Below are positions 36,692 to 48,656 of a stretch of 64,000 nucleotides of DNA, one piece after another. The translations under genes were made by a program, and so were the position numbers. The notes under the pieces were generated by a model. It had not been told where the DNA came from and did no database searches. It saw nothing but the letters and a program-made list of their open reading frames with translations. The stretch is from Maratus speciosus (taxonomy: Eukaryota > Arthropoda > Arachnida > Araneae > Salticidae), in NCBI GenBank assembly GCA_963932465.1, contig OZ010795.1:521487451-521551450 (forward strand), written 5' to 3'. Every line of letters begins with the position of its first letter. The stretch's first letter is position 1.

Positions 36692-38541
36692 TAAGGTGTA
36701 AAAAAATCATAATTAAAAAAAAAAAAAAAAAAAAAAATCTTTTTTTTTTTATTTAAATCAGATTTTTTTTATTTAAATCAGATTTGTATGATTTTTTCCC
36801 CAGCGTTCAAATACTGAATAGCTATCATGAGTTTTAGGTTTCCAAAACAATTACACCACTAATTGCTAACATAATCTATGTTTTTACACTTTAATTGATA
36901 AAATTATAATTGTTAGTTTGTAATTACAGAAATAAAAACTGCAAATTAGTAGTTTCATTAGGTAGTATTATACAATAATGTTATATACATTAATATTGTA
37001 ATAATTATGTAAAACTTTATAAATACTAGAGATACTTAACATTTATGAAAATTATTAACTGCATTTTATACTAAATAGCTAACATTACTTCAAATTAATT
37101 ATTAAACAATCAACTCTCTAATTAGGAACATATTATACATTTTTAAGCCTTAATTATTAAAATGATAATAATTCATTTTAGAAAGAAAAAGGGACAGGAT
37201 GCTAGTTCAAAAAACGGGCACTATTTCATGAGGAAATATATTAGTAATGTGTTTAGTAATGATGTAAGAAAAAAAAAAGAATATTTTTTAGCATTATAAG
37301 TAAAGTGTCCTTAATTTTTAATAATTTTATGAATAACAAATTGAAAAATACAATTAAATAACATATTTTAATAATATCCTGTTTTTTCTAAAGAAATAAA
37401 GTTCTATATTTTTGCAAGATTTTTTCCACATGAATTTAGAATACTGTTGAATGGGGAAGTTTTTTACAAGAAATCTCTGGCTACAACTACAGGTAAATTT
37501 CAACTTTTTTTTTCTTTTTTTAAGGCAGGGTGCATTTTGCCAATTTCAAAAGGGGCATGGTGTGGCACCATTAAACAAAATGGCCTAGAAGAAGCAGTAT
37601 AAGTCATTACAGAATTAATAAAAACTGCAAATAAGTAAAATTCATTAGTTAGTAGCACAAATAACAAAACTAACAAATATTATTTGCAGCTCATTTTGCA
37701 TTTGTATTTAGGAAAATTTCTGTAAACCACCAAAATCTATACTTACACACATGTACGTGTATGCTAACCAAAAAGAAAAAAATGAAAATGAGTTAAACCC
37801 ATTCATATAGAATAAATATAAGTTAGCCACTAATATCTGAAATCCTCAAAATATTTAAGTAACAGCATTATTACCTCTATTAGCTTTCAATGGTTCAATT
37901 TTTTAATATATATGAGTTACAAAAAATAAAATAAAATAAAATAATAATAATAATAATAATAAACATTTATTCAACCTATACCAAAGAAGCTCTTGCTGTG
38001 CTTAGCATTTTTATACCAATTATTTCTTTTTCTCTTATGCATTCATTTACAATTTAGCTGCTGAGCAGATGTCATTCTTTCATTCTTCTTTAACTTGAGA
38101 TTGCTATTAATTACTATTTATTATTTTACTTGTAGAAATGTAATTATACTTGCTATGTGTATTTTATATAAAATAATGCATAAATTGATTACCTAAAGGA
38201 AATTATGACATTGCAAATTATGTTAGATTTAAATATCATTTTTAAATGAAACTGTTTTAATTTGGATAAAAACTTAAAAACAATGCTTTTAATTTTTTTA
38301 CAATACTAATGAATTAAGCTTAGAAACAATTATTTAAAGCTCTTTTTTTGTTTATTAATAAGTCAAAATACCTGTAGAAACTTTCAAATTATGTTCATGT
38401 TAGATTTTAATACTTTTTTTGACATTTTAAACATTTAGAAAATTTTTGATTTTAATCAATGATTTTTTTTAAAAATCGGTTGATTAAAATCATGATTTAA
38501 TCGCTGATTTAAATCAACCGATTAAAATCGTTGACACCCTA
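36692..38541. mobile_element. hAT-like non-autonomous element, 1.85 kb
   Basis: The ends are TAAGGTGT (left) and ACACCCTA (right), inverted with one mismatch, followed inward on both sides by 'atttaaatcagat/atttaaatca' words. The flanks are CCCTCCAC (36,684-36,691) and CCATCCAC (38,542-38,549), an 8-bp target duplication with one difference, the length made by hAT transposases. The interior is very AT-rich, with a poly-A run at 36,715-36,737 and (aat)n near 37,940. No transposase frame remains. Confidence 0.7.
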
Positions 38542-38549
38542 CCATCCAC

Positions 38550-39570
38550 AGCCAAATATGTTTTCTAATTCTTTTAAACAGTCCTGTATTTGATCTGTAG
38601 ATTGATATATATATACTATATAATGGAAAAATTTAGTTTATCAAGGAAACGCATAACAGGTTGAAATTCTCTTTCAGCAATTTATACTAATATATGGAAA
38701 CATACTTAAATAATTTTGTACAACCCTGTAGTTTACCTAGAACCTTTATTACACGCCACTATTTAGTTAAAATTTTATTCAAGCTAAAACACTCTTAAAA
38801 CTGCTGAAATTACATTTCCAGAAATTATAATTCATAGATGGCAACGTATCCAATTCTTTGCGTGACCCTTTATATCATTTTATCTATATACTACAAACAT
38901 TTCTTAGTAAATTAAATACAGTGCAGCGTTAAAATGCATAACTTATTTAAAAACCTCCTTTAAGCAATACCCAGTAACACTTTCGAATACTTTTGTATAT
39001 TCCTGTATATGAATTATAGCATATATATATACACCATATACTGTGCATAAATGTAGTGAATCATAAAAGTGTATATCATAATTAAAAATGTATTTCCAGC
39101 AATCATCGCTAATGAACAGTACTTCGGATACAATATAGTATCTGAAATATTTTGTGTGTCCCTGTAAATGCTATATACACTTCGTATTATACATGAAATA
39201 ATTCATAGTATGTAAACCTCAATGACGTATATCAATTTCATTACATATCAAATAGATTAACATAAATAAAGTACGCCGCAAACAATTCCCTCCACCCCTA
39301 TATCATTATGTATTGGAATTCCTTTTTTAGCCCTGTAAATGAACAATAACTATTCTTTGCATCGCATATTCTATGGAATGCACATTTTAGTGCGCTTCAT
39401 AAATGCATATCAATTTTATTCTGTTTGAAAGCGTGTAAAATCATTAAAAATCATTTGAAACGATTTTTTTCCCACAAGCCGTAATGTAATGGAATACAAT
39501 TGACTGTCCCTGTAAATGAAATAACATGCTACAAACTTCATTACAAATAGGGGTCTTGCTATGATAAACG
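38550..39570. repeat. Degenerate tandem region with CCCTGTAAATG words
   Basis: The words 'cctgtaaatg' or close variants recur at about 38,993, 39,170, 39,332 and 39,509, roughly every 160-180 bp, each followed by similar AT-rich text with 'gaatt' and 'tacaaac'. This suggests an old, decayed tandem array. No gene. Confidence 0.4.
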
Positions 39571-39786
39571 TTAATAACATCCAAAAATTTTAAATAATTT
39601 AATTATCTTTAAATGTCTATTAATTATGTTAATGATTGATGATAATACTTGTCCATATACTTTTATAGTTATGCCACCATGTGGTTTTAACCCAATATTT
39701 AAATAAGAAAATAAACCAGATTAAAATGCAATTTAAATCACTAATTTTAATAATCTGATCAAAGCTGTTGAAAAGGAAGTTAGATA

Positions 39787-39866
39787 TTTTAACAAAATAA
39801 AAAATAAATGTAATGAAATATTTGTGTTCAATAACATGTTTATTAGAAGATAACTGAAATCATTGT

Positions 39867-39900
<34 letters not shown>

Positions 39901-40050
39901 CAAACAAGGAAAATAATATTTTAGATATTTCAGCAAAATAAAAAATAAATGTAATGGAATATTTATGTTCTACAGCATGTTAATGAGAAACTAACTAAAA
40001 TTGTTGTAATAAAATAAAAAAAAAAGCAAACAGGGAAAATAATATTTTTA
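39787..40050 (+). repeat. Tandem duplication of about 132 bp
   Basis: Two adjacent copies: 'ttttaacaaaataaaaaata' onward, including a variable A-run and ending 'gcaaacaaggaaaataatat', then repeated with substitutions (39,920-40,050). The A-run is about 30 bases in the first copy and much shorter in the second. Confidence 0.75.
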
Positions 40051-41479
40051 CATACCTAATTTCATTGACGTTGTACGTGATACTTTGATTTTGGGGAATC
40101 AATTAAATCCGATTATAAGTACGATAGCAATGACTTGAATCATCTTCAACAAGTCAAAGCTACCGTAATTTTCTCGGGTTTATATTTTGTTAGCTGAACT
40201 AACTTGGATCCTGAGAACGTTCTTGTTTCAGTTTTTAAATCCGTGTCAACACATCTATGCTGTCCAGTGTCCACAGAACTTCAGTGTCCACAGTGTCCAC
40301 AGAACTGTCCAGAGTCCCGCGTTTATTCTAAAAAGTTTCACTGTTACTTTTATCTGTTATTCTGCGGTCGAGTGGTAACAACTGAAATAGTGCAGATGCA
40401 GACGATTTTTAAGTTTCGAAGTTCGAAGCAGATGTTTTTTGGTTTTATTTGTTTTTCTATACCACAGTTTCGGAAGGAAATTAAATGCGTAATAATTTTG
40501 TCAAATTGTCTCTAATTCAATTTCCTGTTTGAAAATGTTTTATTGTATTTCATCTTTTATTTTTATCAGTTTTATTGAATTGTAAAGTTTCATTTACGTA
40601 AATTATAATAATAATATTATCCATAATTAGAGTTTACTAGATAAAACATTGCTTAAATTTTCAAAATGTATACAAATTAATTTAATGGTAATAATGATGA
40701 CTCCCTCCTTTTTTTTAAAAGTAAAATTTGTATCACAGGTAATATATACAAAATATCTTCTTAAAAAATACAACAAGATTATCGAGAAGAGATGAGTTTT
40801 TCTTTGTCAATCTGTCATTCTCTTAATATTAATTTTCTGTAGAATAAAACTTGTAAAATAATTTTTAAAGATATATTTTGAAAACAAAAAATAAAACATG
40901 AATAATTAATTATGTCGTGGGCTTTGCCTAAATTTTGTACATTAATTTTATATTCGGAAAATGTCAATTCTATTTTAAACGTTTGAAAGAAGTAGAATAA
41001 TAAAAAAAAAAATACTTAAAATAGTGAAACACTAAGAGGAAAAAAAATGACTTGAATGCAAATTATAAAGCAAGAAATGCATATATGACTGAACTTTGAA
41101 GACGCTTTCTGCGTGCTCATTAAAAGCTGCAGCCTTAACTGTAATAGAAAGTTTTTAGTTTGAAACGACAGAAATGTTTCGACTACTCTTTGAGAAACTT
41201 CTAGTATAACAGATGATCATTTACAAAAATCTTTATAAAAGATAAGTCGAGGTCTGCTTACCTAAAACATTTATTTAATATGAAATTCTCATAATTAGGA
41301 AATCGTTTTGTGTTGCTGATGAATTAATTACATTTTATGTTATATGAAAATAAAAAGTTTTTGTTAGAGGCACAGATGCAACTTGGACCACGGTTTAAAA
41401 AATTTGTTAATCCGGCAGAAAAATATATTTTACAGTAAATAACATGTTTTTAATAATTTTTGTAATTTTTTAAAGTTTT
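40051..41479. other. AT-rich DNA, short direct repeats only
   Basis: A short tandem of 'cagtgtccacagaact' type words lies at about 40,262-40,312. The frames at 40,187-40,515 cross it and have no recognisable domain. Nothing else is supported. Confidence 0.5.
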
Positions 41480-41613
41480 CTAAGAAGTTCACATCTCAGT
41501 CACAATGTGACATCACTGAGTGGTGGCATTTTGGTCACAGATGTGACGTGACCACAGTGACTTACAGTGACGTCACAATGACGTCACTGTGACCATGCAT
41601 GCTATGAGGGTAG
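41480..41613 (-). repeat. TGACGTCA-rich array, right side (inverted)
   Basis: A 130-bp block dense in GTGAC/GTCAC with two perfect TGACGTCA octamers (about 41,569 and 41,580). Its outer end 'gtgaccatgcatgc...gggtag' is the inverse of the 'ctaccc...gcatggtgac' start at 34,979-35,000. Confidence 0.55.
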
Positions 41614-41980
41614 GCATTAGACACCATTTTTCATTCGAATGTAAATAAGATATTTTGGCTTTAAAAAGCGTTGGCACAACGGAGTACGGCAGCCGTGTCT
41701 TTATGATACCACAAACAAAAATATGCTTTTTATGCTATTACTAGACATTAGACACCATTCTTCTTTAGGATAAAATTTTGATATTTAGGCTTTAAAAGGC
41801 GTTGGCACAATGGAGTACGACAGCCTTGCCTTTATGTTACCGTAAACAAAATATGCCTTTTATGTTATTACTAGACAATAGACATCATTCTTCTTTAGGA
41901 TAAAATTTTTATATTTAGGCTTTAAAAGGCGTCGGCACAATGGAGTACGACAGCCGTGGCTTGATGTTATCGAAAACCAC
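41611..41980 (+). repeat. 130-bp tandem repeat, about 2.8 units
   Basis: Units begin near 'agacaccatt' at 41,620, 41,750 and 41,880. Each contains 'ggctttaaaaggcgttggca' and 'tggagtacgacagcc'. The three units diverge slightly; the first is the most different. Unit function unknown. Confidence 0.8.
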
Positions 41981-42590
41981 TCATGATAAATATTATTATT
42001 ATTATCGATTTTAATAATTATTACTTTTTTTGTAACAATTTCATATTTATTACTTTTATACTGTTGCTAAACATTTTATTAAAGAGAGATATTGTTAAAA
42101 GTTATTATTTATGATTTAAAAACCGATGGAGCATGGAGTTGCTATTCATGACTCTATATTACTACGCACGGGCTGTGTTTCTAAAGATAAAGGACATTTA
42201 TTAACCCTATGAAATGCCAACATTTGAATAAATAACCTGCACGTTCATCAACTTTGCCAGAAAATATACGTAATGCTTTTTTGAAAGCTACACAGACCAA
42301 TTATTTGTTTTTAATAATTGAATTTTTTTGATTGAATAATTTTTTATTTTAAATAAGTAGTGATGGTTTGTTTTTGTGCTGTATATTCTTGTAAATTTGC
42401 TAAAGAAATAAGACGTTTTTTCCCACCAATGTTGATCTCAGTATGAACTTACATACAAATACTGACTTAGTTAATTTTAATCTAAGGAGTTAACTTCAAC
42501 AGTTTTCAATGCTGCTAAGCAATAATCAGCAATCTCTGAAATATTCAGCTAAAAATGCATTTAGGGCACATTAATTTAGGTATCAGTGTA

Positions 42591-42639
<49 letters not shown>

Positions 42640-43430
42640 AAAGAAAAAGAAAAAAAAAATGCGTCGGCACTGCAATAATTTTTTTTACAGTTTTCCAATG
42701 AATTTAAAAGCACATACTCTAGGACTTATTTGAATCGATATGATTTATAAAAGTCAATATTAAAAAAAAATAATGTGTTCAAAGTAATAAATTTTTTTAC
42801 AATGTTTCATCAATTTAAATATTATAAAACTGAATTAATAGGGATAACTTACATAACATAGTTTTTTCTTTTTTAGATAAAATGAATTAAAACACATTGG
42901 GCGGAGAAAGAGATATATGCAAAGAGCTAAAATTATATCTTTTGCATTTAAAATGTGCCATCTTCAAATTTCGCACTGAGTAAAAGTATGCATTATACTC
43001 ATATTTTCAGAATAATAACAAAAGTACCTGTGTTTCATAGCTATATATATTCTCGAAAAATCTCAACAAAGTATATACGTCCTGTTTAAATAACTCTTTA
43101 ATAATAACTCTTATATGTACTACATTACACAATGATAAATTTAAAAATAAACTATATGTATATCTGTGTAACTATCATTAAGTTTGCAACTTATGTTTAA
43201 ACAAATATTGTATTTGTTTTGTAAATCGTAGGAATCATGAAAGATTTTTAAACAGTGAATAATTTGCGGTAAACTTGTTTGTATGTAAATAAGATTTAAG
43301 TGCTTTTAAATGAATAGTTAGTTGTTTGGAAATAAAAATAAGTACTTTAAATAAATATAATAAAACACACACACTACAATATATATTAAAACACACATAC
43401 ACACATAAATAACGCCTGCATTAAACAGTT
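41981..43430. other. AT-rich DNA with a long poly-A tract
   Basis: A poly-A tract of about 70 bases with few interruptions lies at about 42,591-42,659. It could be the tail of a retroposed sequence, but no body with a target duplication could be delimited. No gene. Confidence 0.5.
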
Positions 43431-43560
43431 AAAGGTATATATAAATATATTACAGGCATACATACAATAAATACAATAAACCCAACTGGAGTGAAAAATT
43501 ATCCAGAGCCAGGAATCGAACCCGGGACCACAGTATACAAGACTGCTGCTCTAACCACTA
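43431..43560 (-). mobile_element. tRNA-derived SINE, truncated, minus strand
   Basis: Inverse of 43,730-43,860: the D-arm-to-T-arm part of the tRNA-like head (truncated at 'gtggttagagc') plus the same 70-bp body ('ttccagttgggtttattg' type) and 'ggcatacatacaataaat'. It is flanked by inverted 'aacacacacactacaat' words (about 43,360 and 43,565), so a larger hairpin contains it. Confidence 0.7.
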
Positions 43561-43716
43561 TATGTATTGTAGTGTGTGTGTTTTATTATAATTATCGTAG
43601 ATCGATGTAATAGTAAAATCTATTCATCGTTGTCCGGTCATCCAAGGCTATCGTATAGATGGCTGGTGACTTCCCCAACATGGTTTATTAGTGAGAAATT
43701 GCAGACTCAGGCATCG

Positions 43717-43788
43717 GCCGGAGTAGCTCAGTGGTTAGAGCAGCAGTCTTGTATACTGTGGTCCCGGGTTCGATTCTTGGCTCTGGCT
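43717..43788 (+). tRNA. tRNA-Thr(TGT)-like sequence, probably a SINE head
   Basis: The 72 bases fold as a full cloverleaf: acceptor GCCGGAG/CTCTGGC (7 pairs, one G-T), D stem GCTC/GAGC, anticodon stem GCAGT/ACTGT with loop CTTGTAT (anticodon TGT, Thr), T stem CCGGG/CTTGG (two G-T) with loop TTCGATT. A box 'tagctcagtgg' and B box 'ggttcgattc' are intact. The same sequence continues into a 70-bp body shared with the inverted copy at 43,431-43,560, and there is no T-run terminator directly after the gene. This favours a tRNA-derived SINE over a working tRNA. Confidence 0.55.
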
Positions 43789-43860
43789 AATTTTTCATTC
43801 CAGTTGGGTTTATTGTATTTATTGTATGTATGCCTGTAAAACATTTATATATACCTTTTA
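43717..43860 (+). mobile_element. tRNA-derived SINE, plus strand
   Basis: tRNA-Thr-like head (43,717-43,788) plus a body running 'tttttcattccagttggg', 'tttattgtatgtatgcctg', 'tatatatacctttta'. With the inverted copy at 43,431-43,560 it forms a palindrome with a 156-base centre. An 87-codon frame (43,576-43,839) spans the head and is a by-product. Confidence 0.7.
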
Positions 43861-43864
43861 CTTT

Positions 43865-45560
43865 AAATAAGGTACGCGAATTATTTTTTACAATGTTTAA
43901 TTGTTTATTGTAATTATTTACATATAATCAAAGTACTATTTTCAATGTCTGTTTCATATTAATATGCTTTAAGTTTAATCATTTTTAAGAATAAATTTCA
44001 AGATTTATTTGAATAAATATTTTGAAATTAACTACGTGTATTTTCAAATCCATTGTTTGATAGTTGTTTTGTTTTTTAAACTGTTGTTGAACAATTAATT
44101 TAATAAAATATTGCTAAAATAAAAGAGTATAATCAAAAATATTTTAACTTACATAATGACGCAAATAATTTTCATTACGATTTTTTTTTTATTAAAATGT
44201 ATTTTTTCAATATATCATTTACACAAAAGATAGTTTTTTCATATATTCGCTTTTTTTCATGCATTTAGAAAGTTTTGTGCTGCTCCAATCTAGTTAGAAA
44301 GTAATTGAAATAAAATAATAACGAGAAAATATAAAAGCAATTTATTTCTAAAGATTTCAAAAATAAATATGACGCAGAATTTCCGTGCTCATTCCCGCAA
44401 CATTACGGCAATTTAATTTGATTGAAACATTTCATTTCAGGAAATATGTTTGATATATATATATATTTAGTTTAGATGTTAGGGGTTTTGTTTTCTTATC
44501 CTATTAAAATTTGTAGTATTTTTATTTATTTGTTGCAATTTAACTAAACAGAAATAATGTTTTGTTCATTTATTTATTTTCCACGTATAACAGGCTTTCT
44601 TTCCATTTTTCTTCTCGCAAAGTAAATGTCACATCAAAATAGTTACAAAATTCAAACTTTTATGCTGATTACATAACATATAATTACGGAAAAAATTTTG
44701 TTATGTTTTCTTCTTTTTAAAACATCATTATATCACCCATTTATCATCACACAAACATACGTATATTAGATGGTATAAATTTTTATGGCCATAAAAGTGG
44801 TAATATATTTATTTGCTTGGCGCAATTTAATTTCTGACAAATTTCCTTTTGTGCATTTAGTAATGTAGTTTATGTAAGTATTTCATTAAAAGATTTCGTT
44901 TTGAACTTCAAAAAATTGCATGAAACTAATATTATTCAGATTTTTATGCTGATTATATAAATATTTTGGGGGCACTTTTCCCTAAATGTAAAGCATGTGG
45001 AATATTAATATTAATATTCCCCTAATAGAATATTTATTAATGATTGAAAATTCCTTAATATCCTCCGTAATATTCTCCTTAATATTCCTTAATAATTCCT
45101 TATATCTTACTAATTAATGCCTTAATAATTATGTAGGAGAAAAAATGCCTGTAAAGTTCATTCCTGATTAAATCGTGTTGCACAGTGTATTACTTGAAGA
45201 CATGCACGTTACTATGAAAGTATAAACGTGTTAAAATTTGACGAATAAATATTAATATTAAAAGTTGTAATTTTCCTATAAATTTGATATAAAGAAAAAA
45301 AAAACTAACAGCAACGGATTGCATACGCACACACCCGTAAAATAATATATGAAAAATACACATTAAAGAAATGTATTTGTTCAGAAAATATACGTGTAAT
45401 GTTTATTTTAAATTTATTTATGCCTTTTTATAAAATTTATTTTTTAAATATTTATATACAATATTCATCTAAATTGCAAAATAATTAAAGCTATTTATGC
45501 TAAATTATTAAAGCTTATTAAAGCTATTTATTAACAACACTATTCTACAGGTATATTGTT
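43865..45560. other. AT-rich DNA, nothing recognised
   Basis: Only short internal 'ccttaatatt' type repetition near 45,045-45,120. No gene. Confidence 0.55.
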
Positions 45561-45569
45561 ATTCAAAGA

Positions 45570-46567
45570 TAACTGATGACCGTTCACCAAACTTTGGGAG
45601 GAACTTCGTTTTGGAACAATAAAAGAAGATCTGATGAGTATCCCAAAAATAAAATTGTGTTATAAGGTTTTATTTTTTAATTATTTAATTATTTATCTAT
45701 TTTTGGGCGTGGGCAAAAGGAAGCGTTTAAACATAGGCAGTGTGTGTGTGTGTGTGGGGGGGGGGTGTAATTTTTTATAAAGTAGATCAAGCGAGGTATC
45801 GGTTATTATTTATTTTTTAATTCTGAATCGAATGACACCATTCACTTCTCCATACGAGCATTTGTTGCAAAGCTAATGCAGGTTTTATTAATAGAAATTC
45901 GAAAATAATACTTTAGTGCAGGTAAAATAGTTTTTACAGCAATAACTCATCGCCATTCACGAAAATTTGTGAAGAACTTCGTTTTGACACTAGAAATGAA
46001 AATCTGATGAGTTCTCAAATGAAAAAGTTCTTTTACCGTGTTTTGGGGGTGTTCAAAAGTGGGGCATTTTAACTCCGGGGGATAACTCAAAATTTTTTAA
46101 GTAAGTCAAGTGAGGTATCGTTTATTATGTATTTTTTAAATTCGGAATTGAATAACGCCGTCCGGGAGTCTATCATTTTTTACAAAGTTGTGGCAGTGTT
46201 TATGTGTACAATGTCGAAAATTATAGTTTATATGAGACCTTAAGTTGTTAACACCTAAATATAATAAAACAATTTTATTTCGGGGGGGATTCATCGTATT
46301 TTCATTTCTAATGTCAAAACAAAGTTCTTCTTGAATTTTCGTGAATGACCATCAGTTTTATCTGCAGTATTATAATTTTAAACTTCGTATTCATAAAACC
46401 TTTCGCAACTTTGCCTTAAATGATGTTATTGACATGCAAATGGTGTCATTCGACTCAGAATTTAAAAAATAGTTAATAAGCGATACTCCACTTGACCTAT
46501 TTATAAAACACTGGGTTCTCCCACCACTGAGTTAAAATATCCCTTCCAAAAAAAAAAAAAAGTAAAA

Positions 46568-46598
<31 letters not shown>

Positions 46599-47104
46599 CA
46601 ACATCTTTATATTTTGGGTTATCATTGGAACTTCATTTTTCATGCCAAAACGAAGACATTTTAAAATTTTTCTGAATGGCCATTAGTAGTTGCTTTAAAA
46701 AGCTATGTTATTAGTACCAAAAAATTATTTTCAACGTAGTATTCATAAAACCTGCCGTAACTTAGTAACAAATTATCCTTCCAATTTTCGGATTGTGTCA
46801 CTCAATTCAGAATTTAAAAATACATAATAAACGATACTCCACATGATCTACATAAAAATGTTTTGTGTCCCTCCTCCCTGAGTTAAAATGCCTCACTTTT
46901 GACCCCCACTCCACCCCACATTCCACACAGAAAAAAAAAAAAAAAATAGTAAAACAATTGTACTTTTGGGGAACTCGCCGGATCTTCATTTCTAATGCCA
47001 AGACGAAGTTAATACTAAATTTTCGTGAATGACCATATATTGTTACTGTAAAAACCTATTTTACCTCCACTAAAGTACTTTTTCGACTTAGAATAACATA
47101 TGTC

Positions 47105-47137
<33 letters not shown>

Positions 47138-47400
47138 TCATCCTTTCGATTTTCGGGTGGTGTCATTCAATTCAGAATTTAAAAATATATTATAAACGAT
47201 ACTCCATTTGAGCTACATAAATATGTTTTGAATCCCCTCACCGAGTTGAAATGCTTCTCTTTTGACAGCCCCCCCCCCCCAAAAAAAAGTAGTAAAATAA
47301 ATTTATATTTTGGAACTCGTCTGATCTTCAGTTCTAGTGGTAAAACGGAAGTTTATCTCACAGTTTTGAGAATGGCCATTAGTTGTCATATTTTATTCAA
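45570..47400. repeat. Inverted array of about 340-bp units
   Basis: Two plus-oriented units (key word 'gaacttcgttttg' at 45,601 and 45,974) are followed by four minus-oriented ones (key words 'caaaacgaag'/'aaagttcttc' near 46,321, 46,650, 47,000 and 47,345, with 'gaatggccatta'). Each also carries 'gaggtatcg'/'cgatactcca' and 'ttctgaatcgaatga' type words, plus C-, G- or A-runs that differ per unit. The turn-over point is near 46,215-46,275. Units differ by perhaps 20-30 percent, so the array is old. Frames here are artefacts. Confidence 0.6.
46565..46598. repeat. AAAT microsatellite
   Basis: An (aaat)n run of about 34 bases inside one unit of the inverted array. Confidence 0.85.
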
Positions 47401-47520
47401 ATTTTGTATATTTTACTAGTACTAATAAACGATGAATTATAGCTTTTTTATATTTTTATTAAACTAAATTTAATAATAATAACACGCACGAAGAAATCTC
47501 CAAGACATATAGAATGTTAC

Positions 47521-47532
47521 GTAATTAAGTGC

Positions 47533-47577
<45 letters not shown>
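47521..47577. repeat. Long poly-A tract
   Basis: About 40 consecutive A at 47,537-47,576. No retroposon body could be delimited to its left. Confidence 0.8.
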
Positions 47578-47579
<2 letters not shown>

Positions 47580-47845
47580 GATTATCATTTTTTATTTTTT
47601 TTTCTTTCCTCTTATTCTTTTCAAATGCTTTATATCAGTTTAGATTAAAATATTGAAACAAATAGCAAAATATTCAAATGTCATTTCATTTCAATCAGCT
47701 GCAAATTTCAACTTTTCAACTTTATTTATTTGAAATATATATATATTTCTACGTCATAACTTGTTTATTTATGCATAGCAATATGATTTTACCTAAAACG
47801 TATATCCTTATAAAATGTAAAATTACAGGCAGAACAAATGCCGTA

Positions 47846-48111
47846 CACTGTAAAAAAAGTAATGCCTGTTTTCCGGTAGGAATCGGAAAAATAGTTGCCC
47901 TTATCGTACCGCAATAATTTCCAACCCAGCTTGGAATAAAATCCGTAAAATCGGAATAAAATCCGTAAAATACCGTTTTACTGTCTATTTCCTTATTTTT
48001 ACGGATTTTATTCTGAGCTGGGTCGGAAATTATTCCGGTAAGATAAGGGCAACTATTTTTCCGATTCCTACCGGAAAACTGCAGTATTTTTTTTTTTTTT
48101 TTTTTACAGTG
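47846..48111. mobile_element. Hairpin MITE with CACTGTAAAA ends, copy 1
   Basis: This 266-bp element has CACTGTAAAA at the left, its inverse TTTTACAGTG at the right and TA on both sides. The TIRs are long (about 90 bp, including 'ccggtaggaatcggaaaaat' and 'agttgccctta'), so it folds into a near-complete hairpin. A 17-bp unit 'ggaataaaatccgtaaa' is doubled in the middle. CACTG ends with TA duplication fit Tc1/mariner-like MITEs. Confidence 0.8.
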
Positions 48112-48228
48112 TAACACCCCCAATGAATTCAATATATTTTTCTATTATACGTAGAAATTCCCTTCTTTGGCGGGATTTCAATATATTTTTTCTTATTTAA
48201 TATTTTGCTGATTATTCCGTGAGAAAAG

Positions 48229-48465
48229 CACTGAAAAAAAAAAAAAAAAAAACGAACAAGTTTTCAGTAGGAGACGGAAAAACAATTGCCCTTCTCGGGA
48301 CAGAAAATTTTCCGACCCAGCTGGGAATAAAATCCGAAAAAAAAAAAAAAAACCTAAATAATACCTAATATGTTATTTTTCGTATTTTATTCCGAGCTCG
48401 GTCGTAAAATTTTCCGTCCCGAGGAGGGCAACTGTTTTTCCGTTTCAAAAATCAAAAAGTACTGG
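48229..48465. mobile_element. Hairpin MITE with CACTGTAAAA-type ends, copy 2
   Basis: A more diverged relative of 47,846-48,111: 'gagacggaaaaacaattgcc', 'gacccagctgggaataaaat' and their inverses in the same order. The outer right end is degraded, so the end coordinate is approximate. The A-run after CACTG has expanded. Confidence 0.65.
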
Positions 48466-48656
48466 AAACACCAATCCAAGACAGCCTTGTTTTTTGGTGA
48501 AAATGCATCTTAAATTGGAGGATTTCATGTAATTTTTAAGTTTGGTTGGTGAAGTTTCAGTCTTTCAAGGAAGGTGGGCAAATGAAAGCGGAAAAGTCTG
48601 TGCTTTAAAAAAAAAAAAATAAAAAATAAATGTGCCCAGCTAAACTGATGGCATTG

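Noticed and set aside
42591..42659. Poly-A tail of a processed pseudogene
   Set aside because: No coding remnant or target duplication could be found upstream; a simple repeat is sufficient.
47749..48132. 127-codon minus-strand frame
   Set aside because: It is read through the hairpin MITE at 47,846-48,111 and its poly-T run.
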